Assembly (NCBI RefSeq): GCF_000218785.1 | Contig: NZ_AFPO01000011.1 | Location: 124,001-188,000, forward strand | Reading direction: 5' to 3' | Source: Idiomarina sp. A28L | GTDB taxonomy: Bacteria; Pseudomonadota; Gammaproteobacteria; Enterobacterales; Alteromonadaceae | Length of the DNA stretch: 64,000 nucleotides | Shown here: positions 10,816-19,417 of the stretch, piece after piece | Layout of the letters: each line of letters begins with the position of its first letter | How positions within the stretch are numbered: the stretch's first letter is position 1 | The notes under the pieces: model-generated | Databases searched by the model: none | Seen by the model: the letters and a program-made list of their open reading frames with translations, nothing else | What the model was told of the DNA's origin: nothing | Position numbers and translations under genes: made by a program

Positions 10816-10843
10816 TTGATACTGTATGTATACACAGTATACT
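10816..10843 (+). promoter_or_regulatory. recA promoter (sigma-70 type)
   Basis: A -35 hexamer TTGATA (10816-10821) and a -10 hexamer TATACT (10838-10843) are separated by 16 bases. The LexA box occupies the spacer. Transcription would start near 10850, about 30 bases before the recA ATG at 10879. Confidence 0.8.
10822..10837. promoter_or_regulatory. LexA (SOS) box of recA
   Basis: CTGTATGTATACACAG fits the gammaproteobacterial LexA consensus CTGT-N8-ACAG exactly. The symmetry extends outward to ATACTGT (10819-10825) and ACAGTAT (10834-10840). It lies between the -35 and -10 of the recA promoter, where bound LexA would block RNA polymerase. Confidence 0.93.
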
Positions 10844-10878
10844 ACTAGATATCTTATGCAGCGAACTTGGAGCTCAGC

Positions 10879-11931
10879 ATGGCAACTAACGAAAATAAAC
10901 AAAAAGCACTCACGGCAGCCTTAGGTCAAATCGAACGTCAATTCGGTAAGGGCGCAATTATGCGTCTTGGTGATAACCGCGCTATGGACGTTGAAGCTAT
11001 TTCAACGGGATCGTTGAGTTTAGATATTGCATTAGGAATTGGTGGTTTGCCATGTGGCCGTGTTGTTGAAATTTTTGGTCCAGAATCAAGTGGTAAAACA
11101 ACGCTTACATTACAAGTGATTGCTGAAGCACAAAAACAAGGTAAAACATGTGCATTCGTTGATGCTGAGCATGCGTTAGATCCAATTTATGCAGAGAATC
11201 TTGGCGTAAATATTAATGAGTTGTTGGTTTCGCAACCGGATACTGGCGAGCAGGCATTAGAAATCTGCGATATGTTAGTGCGCTCTGCCGCAGTTGATGT
11301 AGTAATTGTCGATTCAGTAGCAGCATTAACACCGAAAGCTGAAATTGAAGGCGAGATGGGTGATTCCCATATGGGCTTACAAGCGCGCTTAATGTCGCAA
11401 GCTCTTCGGAAGCTTACCGCAAATATTAAAAAATCAAACACCATGGTTATCTTCATCAACCAAATTCGAATGAAAATTGGCGTTATGTTTGGTAACCCTG
11501 AAACCACTACAGGTGGTAATGCACTGAAGTTTTACGCCTCTGTACGTTTAGATATTCGCCGTACCGGCGCGTTGAAAGAAGGTGATGAGATTGTTGGTAA
11601 CGAAACTCGAGTGAAAGTGGTTAAAAACAAAGTAGCGCCACCATTTAAGCAAGCTGATTTCCAAATCATGTACGGTAAAGGAATCTCGAAAGAAGGCGAG
11701 CTGATAGATTTGGGTGTGAAGCATAAACTCGTTGAGAAAGCGGGTGCTTGGTATAGTTATAAAGGCGATAAGATTGGTCAAGGTAAAGCTAACTCAATGA
11801 AATTCTTATCTGATAACAGCAAAATAGCGGTTGAAATTGAACAGCAACTACGTGATATGTTATTGCTCAAGCCAACTGAATCGGCTGAAGATCCGGCTTT
11901 AATGGCAGTGGAAGAAGAATTGAAAGATTAA
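10879..11931 (+). CDS. recA: Recombinase RecA
   Basis: RecA forms filaments on single-stranded DNA, drives strand exchange and triggers LexA self-cleavage. The start is set at the ATG 10879 ([11 protein letters not shown]), giving 350 residues; an in-frame TTG at 10867 lies upstream but lacks family similarity. Walker [10 protein letters not shown] spans 67-75, Walker B is [15 protein letters not shown], loop L1 is [21 protein letters not shown], and loop L2 is [29 protein letters not shown]. The acidic C-terminal tail ([14 protein letters not shown]) is present. Expression is SOS-controlled by the LexA box in the promoter. No recX follows; a terminator and an unrelated peptidase gene come next. 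Confidence 0.99.
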   Translation: MATNENKQKALTAALGQIERQFGKGAIMRLGDNRAMDVEAISTGSLSLDIALGIGGLPCGRVVEIFGPESSGKTTLTLQVIAEAQKQGKTCAFVDAEHALDPIYAENLGVNINELLVSQPDTGEQALEICDMLVRSAAVDVVIVDSVAALTPKAEIEGEMGDSHMGLQARLMSQALRKLTANIKKSNTMVIFINQIRMKIGVMFGNPETTTGGNALKFYASVRLDIRRTGALKEGDEIVGNETRVKVVKNKVAPPFKQADFQIMYGKGISKEGELIDLGVKHKLVEKAGAWYSYKGDKIGQGKANSMKFLSDNSKIAVEIEQQLRDMLLLKPTESAEDPALMAVEEELKD

Positions 11932-11961
11932 ATTACGGATAAATAATTTAAAGTTAACAGG

Positions 11962-11998
11962 AAAAGGGTAGAGCATTGGCTTTATCCTTTTTTTTATT
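11962..11998 (+). terminator. Intrinsic terminator of recA
   Basis: AAAAGGGTA (11962-11970) pairs with TATCCTTTT (11983-11991) with one G-T pair and a 12-base loop, and the T-rich tract runs to 11995. It lies 31 bases after the recA stop and would isolate recA from the downstream peptidase gene. Confidence 0.75.
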
Positions 11999-12095
11999 GT
12001 TGTTTTTAAGGGAACTGTATAGATGAAAAACACGCTTTGTGTCATTCTGATAGTTGAGAATAATAAACGTAAATACCAGTTTGGATAAGTATCAT

Positions 12096-13907
12096 ATGAT
12101 CAGCAAATCTCGATTAATCATAATCGCAACTTGTTCTTCCGTGCTGTTGGCCTTAACAGCCTGTAGCCCAGAGCCTCAGAAGCCCACACAAACACAAGTA
12201 AATGATTCGGTGGCACAATTAAACGCGCTTTATGATGAGTATTTTGCAGCTGCGATAGAGCTAGAGCCTTTGCGTGCAACAGCTTTAGGTGAGTATCAAT
12301 ATAATAACTTATTACCTGATACATTGAGCTCTGAACATATTGAACGCAAGCGTATGTTGGAGGACGAATATTTAAATTCAGTAAAGCGTTTTAATATCGA
12401 TCTGTTACCAGAGCAGGCTAAACTGAGTTACCAAATATTTGTACGAGATCGGGAGATGTCAATAGAAGCCCTTAAGCATCCCTCGCATTTAATGCCCCTA
12501 AACCAGTTTTATAATATCGCGAATCAGTTAGCGATGCTTGGCTCTGGTACATCATCGCAACCATTCAATACTCGCCATGATTATGAAATGTGGGCCGAGA
12601 GAATGCGCGCGATCCCAGGTGTATTGAATGGTGTGATAAGAAACATGCGCGAAGGCATGAATCAAGATATTACTCAGCCACGGATACTTATGGAGCGCGC
12701 GTTAGACCAAATTGATGCTCACTTGGTTGATGATGTTGCCAATAGTTTGTTTTTTCAACCGATTAATAACCTTCCGGAAAGTTTTTCTGAACAGGATTCG
12801 CTTGAATTAAGCCAGCTGTACAGCGATCTTATTACCGAGGAAGTGTTACCTGCTTATCAACAACTCCGTGATTTCGTCGAAAATGAATACTTACCGGAAG
12901 CGCGTACCGAAAGTTATGGCCTGAGCGGGGTTCCAGGTGGTAACGATTGGTATGCCTATAATGTTCGTTGGCGAACCACAACAGATTTAACTCCTGATGA
13001 AATACACAACATTGGGCTTGCCGAGGTAGCACGAATTCACGGGGAAATAAACGGTGTGATGAATGATGTTGGCTTCAACGGAAGCTTGCATGAATTCTTT
13101 GCTTTCACTCGTGATGATGCACAATTCCATTATGGCAGCCGCGAGGAGATGCTTGCTGATTACCAAGCATTTGCGGCGTCTGTTGAAGAGCGAAGTGAAC
13201 GCCTATTTTTTGCTGATATGTTACCGAAAGCTGGATATGAAATTCGTAAAATAGAAGAGTTTCGCGAGCGCAGTGCCAGTTCAGGTAGTTACTCAGTTCC
13301 TTCTGAAGATGGTTCCCGGCCGGGTGTATTCTATTTGAATACATATAATCTGCCAGCACGGCCAACCTGGGCGAAGGCTGCTCTAACTTTGCACGAGGCT
13401 ATTCCTGGGCATCATTATCAGCTTGCGCTGCAGCGAGAAATGGAAAACCTCCCAGATTTTCGACGCTTTGGCGGTGAAACAGCTTTTATCGAAGGATGGG
13501 GCTTGTATGCAGAATCGCTTGGCGATGAATTAGGAGTTTACACACCTTACGATCGTTACGGAGCGTATATAGCAGAGCTTTGGCGTGCTATTCGATTAGT
13601 AGTTGATACTGGTATTCACAGTAAAGGCTGGAGTCGTCAACAAGTTCTAGATTACATGTATGCTAATGCTCCGGTTGCCGAAGCGCGAGCAGTATCTGAG
13701 GCCGAACGTTTTATGGCGCTACCGGGCCAAGCGCTTGCTTATAAAATTGGTCAGTTAAAGATTCATGAGCTACGTACTTTCGTAGAAACTGAACTCGGTA
13801 GTGAGTTCGATGTACGGGAGTTTCATCGTCAGGTTTTACGCAACGGTGCGTTACCGTTATCAGTATTAGAGGTGCAAATTGAACAGTGGGTTGCTCAGCA
13901 ACAATAG
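12096..13907 (+). CDS. DUF885 family lipoprotein, predicted metallopeptidase
   Basis: A 603-residue exported lipoprotein of the DUF885 family (PF05960 as I recall it), predicted zinc peptidases that are abundant in marine protein degraders. The start at 12096 gives a clean lipoprotein signal (MISKSRLIIIATCSSVLLALTAC, lipobox LTAC); the upstream TTG in frame is not credible. The family metal site HEAIPGHH lies at residues 433-440, followed by FIEGWGLYAESLGDELG, whose Glu is the likely third ligand. Substrate is unknown; many relatives cleave small peptides. Its stop is 13 bases before rssA, so the two may share a transcript. Confidence 0.85.
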   Translation: MISKSRLIIIATCSSVLLALTACSPEPQKPTQTQVNDSVAQLNALYDEYFAAAIELEPLRATALGEYQYNNLLPDTLSSEHIERKRMLEDEYLNSVKRFNIDLLPEQAKLSYQIFVRDREMSIEALKHPSHLMPLNQFYNIANQLAMLGSGTSSQPFNTRHDYEMWAERMRAIPGVLNGVIRNMREGMNQDITQPRILMERALDQIDAHLVDDVANSLFFQPINNLPESFSEQDSLELSQLYSDLITEEVLPAYQQLRDFVENEYLPEARTESYGLSGVPGGNDWYAYNVRWRTTTDLTPDEIHNIGLAEVARIHGEINGVMNDVGFNGSLHEFFAFTRDDAQFHYGSREEMLADYQAFAASVEERSERLFFADMLPKAGYEIRKIEEFRERSASSGSYSVPSEDGSRPGVFYLNTYNLPARPTWAKAALTLHEAIPGHHYQLALQREMENLPDFRRFGGETAFIEGWGLYAESLGDELGVYTPYDRYGAYIAELWRAIRLVVDTGIHSKGWSRQQVLDYMYANAPVAEARAVSEAERFMALPGQALAYKIGQLKIHELRTFVETELGSEFDVREFHRQVLRNGALPLSVLEVQIEQWVAQQQ

Positions 13908-13920
13908 AGGAACAGCAGAT

Positions 13921-14907
13921 ATGAATGAGGTAGTAGTTGGCGTTGCGCTTGGTTCTGGCGCTGCACGTGGTTGGGCGCACATTGGTGTTTTACGTGCACT
14001 CGATGATATGGGCATAAACGTACAGGTGGTTACAGGAACATCTATAGGCTCATTGGTAGGTGGTGCATATGCTGCTGGAAAATTAACGGAAGTAGAGCAA
14101 TGGGTTCGTGATATGGACCGCTGGGCTGTATTTAACTTGCTTGATTTTGGCTTTAATAGCGGTGGTATGGTTTCTGGGGAGCGGGTGTTTAATCATGCTC
14201 GAGAGCGTTTCGGTACTTTGAATATCGAGAATTTGAAATGCCGTTATGGTGCCGTAGCAACCGATCTCTACACAGGCAAAGAAATCTGGCTGCGAAAAGG
14301 TGATCTGTTTTCAGTGGCACGGGCAAGTTGTGCAATGCCGGGTTTGTTATCGCCGAAATCTTTCAACGGCCGATGGTTGGTTGATGGTGCCTTGGTAAAT
14401 CCAGTTCCGGTGTCGCTGGCTCGTGCACTCGAGGCAGATTTTGTGATTGCTGTACATTTGAATTCCCAAGTACATGTAGATAATGAGGAACCTGCACATA
14501 ATTTATCGCCTGATAGCTCAGGTGATCAAGCGGCAACAGATGCTAAAAATGAAGTTGATGACCCAGACGACCCAGGAATGTTTCAAGGTTTCTTAGCGAA
14601 AAGCCAACTTTACATGGACCAAATACGCACTAAGTTCAATCGGCAACCACGTTCACCTGGCATGCTTGGCGTTATGGCTGGTTCTATCGATATCATGCAA
14701 GAGCGTATTACCAAAGCTCGGATGGCTGGTGACCCACCGGATATCCTCGTGCAACCAAAATTAGGCGAGATAGGTTTACTTGAGTTTGATCATGGTGCTC
14801 ATGCTATTGATTTAGGCTATGAAACAACAATGAAAATGAAACCGTTAATCATGGAAGAGTTACGGATTATGCAAAAGCGCCGCAACGAGGGGCCAAACCC
14901 TGCATAA
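13921..14907 (+). CDS. rssA: Patatin-like phospholipase, RssA family
   Basis: A 328-residue cytoplasmic patatin-domain protein, by family a serine lipid acyl hydrolase. The oxyanion loop GSGAARGWAHIG is near the N-terminus, the nucleophile elbow GTSIG has Ser41, and the catalytic Asp155 lies in the DGALVNP motif, so the catalytic dyad is intact. The start at 13921 (MNEVVVGVALGSGAARGW) follows AGAGGAA. A low-complexity acidic stretch (about 185-225, ending DDPDDPG) interrupts the domain before the C-terminal helices. In E. coli rssA pairs with rssB, the RpoS adaptor; no rssB is here, and the neighbour is the DUF885 peptidase gene. The lipid substrate is not deducible. Confidence 0.88.
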   Translation: MNEVVVGVALGSGAARGWAHIGVLRALDDMGINVQVVTGTSIGSLVGGAYAAGKLTEVEQWVRDMDRWAVFNLLDFGFNSGGMVSGERVFNHARERFGTLNIENLKCRYGAVATDLYTGKEIWLRKGDLFSVARASCAMPGLLSPKSFNGRWLVDGALVNPVPVSLARALEADFVIAVHLNSQVHVDNEEPAHNLSPDSSGDQAATDAKNEVDDPDDPGMFQGFLAKSQLYMDQIRTKFNRQPRSPGMLGVMAGSIDIMQERITKARMAGDPPDILVQPKLGEIGLLEFDHGAHAIDLGYETTMKMKPLIMEELRIMQKRRNEGPNPA

Positions 14908-14947
14908 ACAGCCAATACTATCCGTAACGTAGTACCTAGTTCTAATA

Positions 14948-14978
14948 AACAAAGCCACGCTACATGCGTGGCTTTGTT
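14948..14978. terminator. Bidirectional terminator between rssA and putP
   Basis: AACAAAGCCACGC (14948-14960) and GCGTGGCTTTGTT (14966-14978) form a perfect 13-bp stem with the 5-base loop TACAT. It lies between the convergent ends of rssA (+) and putP (-). T-rich sequence after the 3' arm and A-rich sequence before the 5' arm are modest but present. Confidence 0.85.
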
Positions 14979-15002
14979 GGTTTATGCTCCAGCTAAATTA
15001 AG

Positions 15003-16532
15003 TTAATCAGGGTTTTTCCCCATCTCAACTTTCATATCATCAAACTGGCTTTGAATTGCACTACTTGGATCTTGGGTTAATCGAGAAACGATTACTATAG
15101 CAAGGGTAGCAAGAATAACACCCGGAACCATTTCATACAGATGGCTGCTTAACGGAGCACCAGCAACAGGTACATAAATCCAGAATAAAACGGTTATTGC
15201 ACCTACTACCATACCCGCAAGCGCACCCCAGCGGTTCATTTTCTTCCAGTACAGGCTGAGAATGATCAGCGGGCCGAATGCGGCACCAAAGCCAGCCCAC
15301 GCGTTACCGACTAAGCCTAAGATAGTATCGCGAGGCACCCAAGATAACCCAATAGCTACAACAGCTACGGCAAATACCGATATCCGACCGACGGCAACCT
15401 GCATTTTATCGCTGGCATCTTTTTGCAAGAAACTCTTATAGAAATCCTGAGTTAGCGCGCTTGACGTTACCAATAACTGTGAAGAGATAGTACTCATAAT
15501 CGCTGCTAAAATAGCCGCAAGTAGGAAGCCACCTACAAGTGGATGGAACAGTATTTGCGAAAGTACAATAAAGATAGTTTCAGGGTTAGATAGGCTACCA
15601 TCGGCGTTCATGTATGGGTTTCCTACTAAACTACCGCCCTCTATTTGCACATAGGCGGCACCGGCAAGGCCGGTAAGCATTGCACCTATAATCGCAACGG
15701 TCATCCACGTCATACCGATTCGGCGTGCTACCTTGAAATCACGAACTGATCTAATCGCCATAAAACGCACAATAATATGGGGCTGGCCAAAGTAGCCTAA
15801 ACCCCAAGCTAGTAGCGATATAATACCTAAGAATGTAGCACCATAGAATGGGTCAAGCATAGCGGGGCTCAACTTGGCCACTTCAGTTGTTACCGGCTCT
15901 GTTCCACCCAAAATCATAAAGGCAGCCACAGGAACCATAATCAAGGCAATGAACATTATGCAGCCTTGCACGAAATCGGTCATGCTTACGGCAAGGAACC
16001 CACCGATCAAGGTATAAGCAACCACAACACCAGCAGTTAAGATAAGGCCCCAGTGGTAATCCATACCAAAGGCGTTCTCAAATAAGGTACCGCCGGCTAC
16101 TAGCCCAGAAGATGTGTATAACGTGAAGAAAACAATAATTACCACAGCCGATACTAAACGTAGCAGGCGTGAGGAATCGGCAAAGCGATTTTCAAAGAAA
16201 TCTGGGATAGTAATGGAATCTTTTGCCATGTAGGTATACATGCGCAAGCGAGGTGCTACAACGCGATAATTAACGTAGGCACCAACAACTAAACCAATGG
16301 CCAACCATACTTCAGAAAAACCAGCTACATAGAATGCGCCAGGTAAACCCATTAACATCCAACCACTCATATCTGAGGCGCCTGCCGATAAGGCCGTTAC
16401 ACCTGGACCTAATCGCCGTCCACCAAGCATATAATCAGATAAATCGCTGGTTGATTTGAAATAACCATAAACACCAATGCCAAGCATAGCGGCTAGGTAT
16501 ATGGCTAAAGATATTAGCGTTCCCGTTTCCAC
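15003..16532 (-). CDS. putP: Sodium/proline symporter PutP
   Basis: PutP imports L-proline with Na+ across the inner membrane (SSS family, LeuT fold). The 509-residue protein shows about 12-13 membrane helices. Diagnostic pieces are SDYMLGGRRLGPGVTALSAGASDMSGWMLMGLPGA (TM1-2, with the Na+/proline-binding region), TIPDFFENRF after TM3, WGLGYFGQPHIIVRFMAI, and the core sodium-site helix AIMSTISSQLLVTSSALTQDFYK. Length equals the E. coli protein. No putA is adjacent. It converges on rssA and is separated from the sap operon by 181 bases that contain a tandem 13-bp repeat. Confidence 0.95.
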   Translation of the reverse strand: METGTLISLAIYLAAMLGIGVYGYFKSTSDLSDYMLGGRRLGPGVTALSAGASDMSGWMLMGLPGAFYVAGFSEVWLAIGLVVGAYVNYRVVAPRLRMYTYMAKDSITIPDFFENRFADSSRLLRLVSAVVIIVFFTLYTSSGLVAGGTLFENAFGMDYHWGLILTAGVVVAYTLIGGFLAVSMTDFVQGCIMFIALIMVPVAAFMILGGTEPVTTEVAKLSPAMLDPFYGATFLGIISLLAWGLGYFGQPHIIVRFMAIRSVRDFKVARRIGMTWMTVAIIGAMLTGLAGAAYVQIEGGSLVGNPYMNADGSLSNPETIFIVLSQILFHPLVGGFLLAAILAAIMSTISSQLLVTSSALTQDFYKSFLQKDASDKMQVAVGRISVFAVAVVAIGLSWVPRDTILGLVGNAWAGFGAAFGPLIILSLYWKKMNRWGALAGMVVGAITVLFWIYVPVAGAPLSSHLYEMVPGVILATLAIVIVSRLTQDPSSAIQSQFDDMKVEMGKNPD

Positions 16533-16589
16533 AATAAGACTCCTATTTATATTCGCGTTCTAGTTATTATTGGTTTCATATCAGATGAA

Positions 16590-16615
16590 ATGTCGCGTGA
16601 AAATGTCGTGTGAAA
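16590..16615. repeat. Tandem 13-bp repeat in the putP promoter region
   Basis: Two adjacent copies read ATGTCGCGTGAAA (16590-16602) and ATGTCGTGTGAAA (16603-16615), differing at one base. They start 58 bases upstream of the putP start codon (putP on the minus strand), the place for a regulator site. No matching regulator family is recognised. The rest of the 16533-16713 gap shows nothing further. Confidence 0.45.
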
Positions 16616-16713
16616 ATACTGAATTATTAGTTTTACTTATCGTTATCAGAGCACCTAAAACTGCAAACAGTGCTCAGGTAGGGCTCGGAAAGCATCACAC
16701 GCTAACAAATTCT

Positions 16714-17529
16714 TTACTCTTTCTCAAGGGAAGCGGTGTCCACGCCAGTTCCAGTTGGCGCATTGCTGAGCTCTGACCGTAACAGTTTTTGTGTATAATT
16801 TTGTTGAGGGTTATTGAATACATCCATAACGGTGCCGCGCTCAATAATTTCGCCTTCGTGCATCACTAGAACTTCATCGGCTAAATGTTTTACGATTTCG
16901 GGGCTTTGCGATATGAAGATGTAGGCAATTCCTAGTTTATCCTGTAAATCTAATAACAGATTTATTATCTGTGCGCGTACAGATGAATCAAGTGTAGCTA
17001 GAGCTTCATCAGCAACTAATACATCGGGTTTTAAGATGATTGCGCGGGCAATACTTGCTCTTTGTTTTTGCCCTGTAGACATCATCTGCGGATAAAACAC
17101 CATATGTTCGCCAAGAAGCCCTACCTGCTGCAGGGTTTCGATAATGCGTTCGCGGCGTTGCCCGGCGGTTAAACCACTGTTAAATATCAGCGGCTCTTCC
17201 AATTGTTTGCCCAGTGTGAGGTGGGGATTTAATGAAGCTTCGGCATCTTGAAATACCATGCGTATGTGTTTTGAGCGTTGCTGGTAATCGCCGGGTATAA
17301 GGCGTTCCCCAGCGAAATAGACGTCTCCAGATGTGGGTGTTGCGGCACCACTAATGAGTGCCGCCAGTGTTGATTTTCCGGAACCATTTGAACCCATGAT
17401 GGCGAGCGTTTTCCCCTTTTCCAAGGTGAAGTTAGTTGCTTTAACCGCATGAAAGCTCCGCGATTTAAAGATTCCAGTGCGTTCAATATAAGTTTTGGTT
17501 ATATCTTTCACTTCGAGGAGTGTGCTCAT
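16714..17529 (-). CDS. sapF: Sap peptide ABC transporter ATP-binding protein SapF
   Basis: One of the two ATPases of the Sap transporter, a dipeptide/oligopeptide-type ABC system linked to antimicrobial peptide resistance and, in E. coli, putrescine export. The start at 17529 (MSTLLEVKDITKTY) overlaps the sapD stop by 4 bases; upstream codons in frame lie inside sapD. Walker A is GSNGSGKS (46-53). The signature motif reads STGQKQRAS instead of LSGGQ, the same deviation type seen in E. coli SapF, and is followed by DVLVADEALATLD (Walker B). The product is 271 residues. It is the last gene of the operon, without a clear terminator before putP. Confidence 0.92.
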   Translation of the reverse strand: MSTLLEVKDITKTYIERTGIFKSRSFHAVKATNFTLEKGKTLAIMGSNGSGKSTLAALISGAATPTSGDVYFAGERLIPGDYQQRSKHIRMVFQDAEASLNPHLTLGKQLEEPLIFNSGLTAGQRRERIIETLQQVGLLGEHMVFYPQMMSTGQKQRASIARAIILKPDVLVADEALATLDSSVRAQIINLLLDLQDKLGIAYIFISQSPEIVKHLADEVLVMHEGEIIERGTVMDVFNNPQQNYTQKLLRSELSNAPTGTGVDTASLEKE

Positions 17530-18521
17530 TCTTTTTCCTCCTCCACATGTAAGGGGTAGTGGCATGCTATTTGCCGCTCCCGTTGTTTTTCCAATACAGG
17601 CGTTTTCACGCACATTGGGCGTGCATACTGGCAGCGTGGTCCTAGCCTGCAGCCTATGGGTAAATGCTGCAGTGTGGGTTCTGCACCTGCAAGTGTAGGC
17701 AAACGCGTACGTGGTTCCATTTCAGCATGGCGATACAATGAAGTATTCAATAATGCTTCGGTATATGGATGCGCTGGCTTAGCTAATAGTGCTTTCGCTT
17801 CACCTGTTTCCATAATTTGGCCGCTGTAAATCATACTTAAGCGTTGAGTTTGCTGCATTATTGCGCCGAGATCTTGGCTTATCATCAGAATCGACATCCC
17901 GTAACGGGCGTGTAATTGCGCTAATAGCCGATAAATTTGTTGGCGTGTCGACGGTTCCATTGTGCTGGTTGGCTCATCAGCAATTAATAGAAGGGGCCGA
18001 TGAGCGATAGCGCTGGCGATCATTATTTTTTGTGCCGCGCCCTCAGATAGCTGATGGGCGTAGCTGTTCATCATTACATCATGTTCTTTAATGCCAACAC
18101 GGTGCAGCAAAGATATCACTTTCTCTTTACGCTCTGCCTTGCGTTTAAAAAATGAGGTTGTTAGGTCTTGGTCGAGTATGGCTTCATTCAGTTGCGCACC
18201 AATAGTAAGATTTGGATCGAGATAGCTTTTTGCATCTTGGAAAATCATGGCAATATCAACACCGATAATTTCACGGCGTTGCTTGGCACTTAAATTCAGC
18301 AAATCGATATCTTGAAACCAAAGCCTATCGGCTTGTAATTCCCAGCGAGAGCTAAGAAACCCCATTATTGCGCGCGCAATTAAACTTTTACCGGAACCTG
18401 ATTCTCCCACAAGGGTATGAATTTCACCTTCATTAACTTGCAGATTTACTTTTTCTAAAACGTTCACGCGGCCATTAGCAGTGTTGGTTGATATAGTGAG
18501 ATTTCGAATATCCAATAGCAT
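17526..18521 (-). CDS. sapD: Sap peptide ABC transporter ATP-binding protein SapD
   Basis: The first ATPase of the Sap system. The 331-residue protein has Walker A GESGSGKS (39-46), the SapD-typical ELQADRLWFQDIDLLNLSAKQRREIIG block, a degenerate signature QLSEGAAQKIMIAS, and Walker B LLLIADEPTSTMEP. The C-terminal oligopeptide-transporter extension includes LPIGCRLGPRCQYARPMC, with cysteines that bind an iron-sulfur cluster in some relatives. Its similarity to the remembered E. coli SapD is strong throughout. It starts 2 bases after the sapC stop. Confidence 0.95.
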   Translation of the reverse strand: MLLDIRNLTISTNTANGRVNVLEKVNLQVNEGEIHTLVGESGSGKSLIARAIMGFLSSRWELQADRLWFQDIDLLNLSAKQRREIIGVDIAMIFQDAKSYLDPNLTIGAQLNEAILDQDLTTSFFKRKAERKEKVISLLHRVGIKEHDVMMNSYAHQLSEGAAQKIMIASAIAHRPLLLIADEPTSTMEPSTRQQIYRLLAQLHARYGMSILMISQDLGAIMQQTQRLSMIYSGQIMETGEAKALLAKPAHPYTEALLNTSLYRHAEMEPRTRLPTLAGAEPTLQHLPIGCRLGPRCQYARPMCVKTPVLEKQRERQIACHYPLHVEEEKE

Positions 18522-18523
18522 AA

Positions 18524-19417
18524 TTAACGCTCCAACTGCTTTTGAATGGCTATTCGTAAAGTTTCACCCACCAAATTTACGCTTACTAAGGTGAGAAACA
18601 ATGCAATACCGGGTAAAGCCATTACCCAAGGCGAGATATAAGCAACTTCTAAACTTTGTGCCAGCATAGAGCCCCATTCTGGGGTAGGTGATTGCGCACC
18701 AAGGCGAAGAAAGCCTAACGCTGCAATATCAAGAATCGCAATCGATAAACCGATAGTAAGTTGAATAACCAAAACTTTTACAATATTGGGAAAAAATACC
18801 ATTGCCAATAGATATAAATCACTTACGCCATTCAAACGGCTAGCTGTTACGTAGGGCTTTTGCCGTTCATCGTGGATTGCGTTGCGCGTTACATGAAGAA
18901 ATTGCGGAATGAGTACTAAACCTATTGCAAGAAGTGCATTACTCAAGCCGGGGCCTGTTATAGCAATAATAATAAGAGCAAGTAGTAAAGATGGAATCGA
19001 CATTAAAACATCAAGCAAATGCTTTAACGTAGAGCTTTTCACTCCCACTGTCATTGCCGCAATGGCACCAAGAGAAATGCCAATAGCTGCCGATGCGATC
19101 ACCACTAAAAATGGATAGCCAAAGGTATACCGCGCACCATAAATAATACGTGTAACCATATCGCGGCCAAGCTCATCAGTGCCGAGCAGAAAGCGAATAT
19201 CGCCCGCCTCCGACCAAGCTGGGGGTAATGAAATCGCATCGAGTATTTGTTCGTTTGGGCCGTAAGGCGTTAGCAAAGGCCCGAAAACGCACAAGAACAT
19301 TATCAAAATAATGATATATAGCGCGGAGCGCGCGAGCGGATTACGATTAAACTCATGCCATACCCGCTCTAAAGGGGAGGGCGTGCGCTCTTCATAGTAG
19401 AGGTTAGGACGAGGCAT
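18524..19417 (-). CDS. sapC: Sap peptide ABC transporter permease SapC
   Basis: Inner-membrane permease with an N-terminal cytoplasmic tail (PRPNLYYEERTPSPLERVWHEFNRNPLARSALYI), a first membrane helix, a periplasmic loop (LTPYGPNEQILDAISLPPAW) and five more helices. The EAA-type ATPase-contact loop lies in RNAIHDERQKPYVTASRLNGVSDLYLLAMVFFPN. It is 297 residues long, as in E. coli. The start overlaps the sapB stop by 14 bases, indicating tight translational coupling. Confidence 0.93.
   Translation of the reverse strand: MPRPNLYYEERTPSPLERVWHEFNRNPLARSALYIIILIMFLCVFGPLLTPYGPNEQILDAISLPPAWSEAGDIRFLLGTDELGRDMVTRIIYGARYTFGYPFLVVIASAAIGISLGAIAAMTVGVKSSTLKHLLDVLMSIPSLLLALIIIAITGPGLSNALLAIGLVLIPQFLHVTRNAIHDERQKPYVTASRLNGVSDLYLLAMVFFPNIVKVLVIQLTIGLSIAILDIAALGFLRLGAQSPTPEWGSMLAQSLEVAYISPWVMALPGIALFLTLVSVNLVGETLRIAIQKQLER

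Noticed and set aside
11932-12095. recX between recA and the next gene
   Set aside because: The gap holds only the recA terminator; neither strand has a frame resembling RecX.
16570-16776. Possible small gene on + between putP and sapF
   Set aside because: It runs over the sapF 3' end and the tandem repeat, has no ribosome site and no recognisable protein features.
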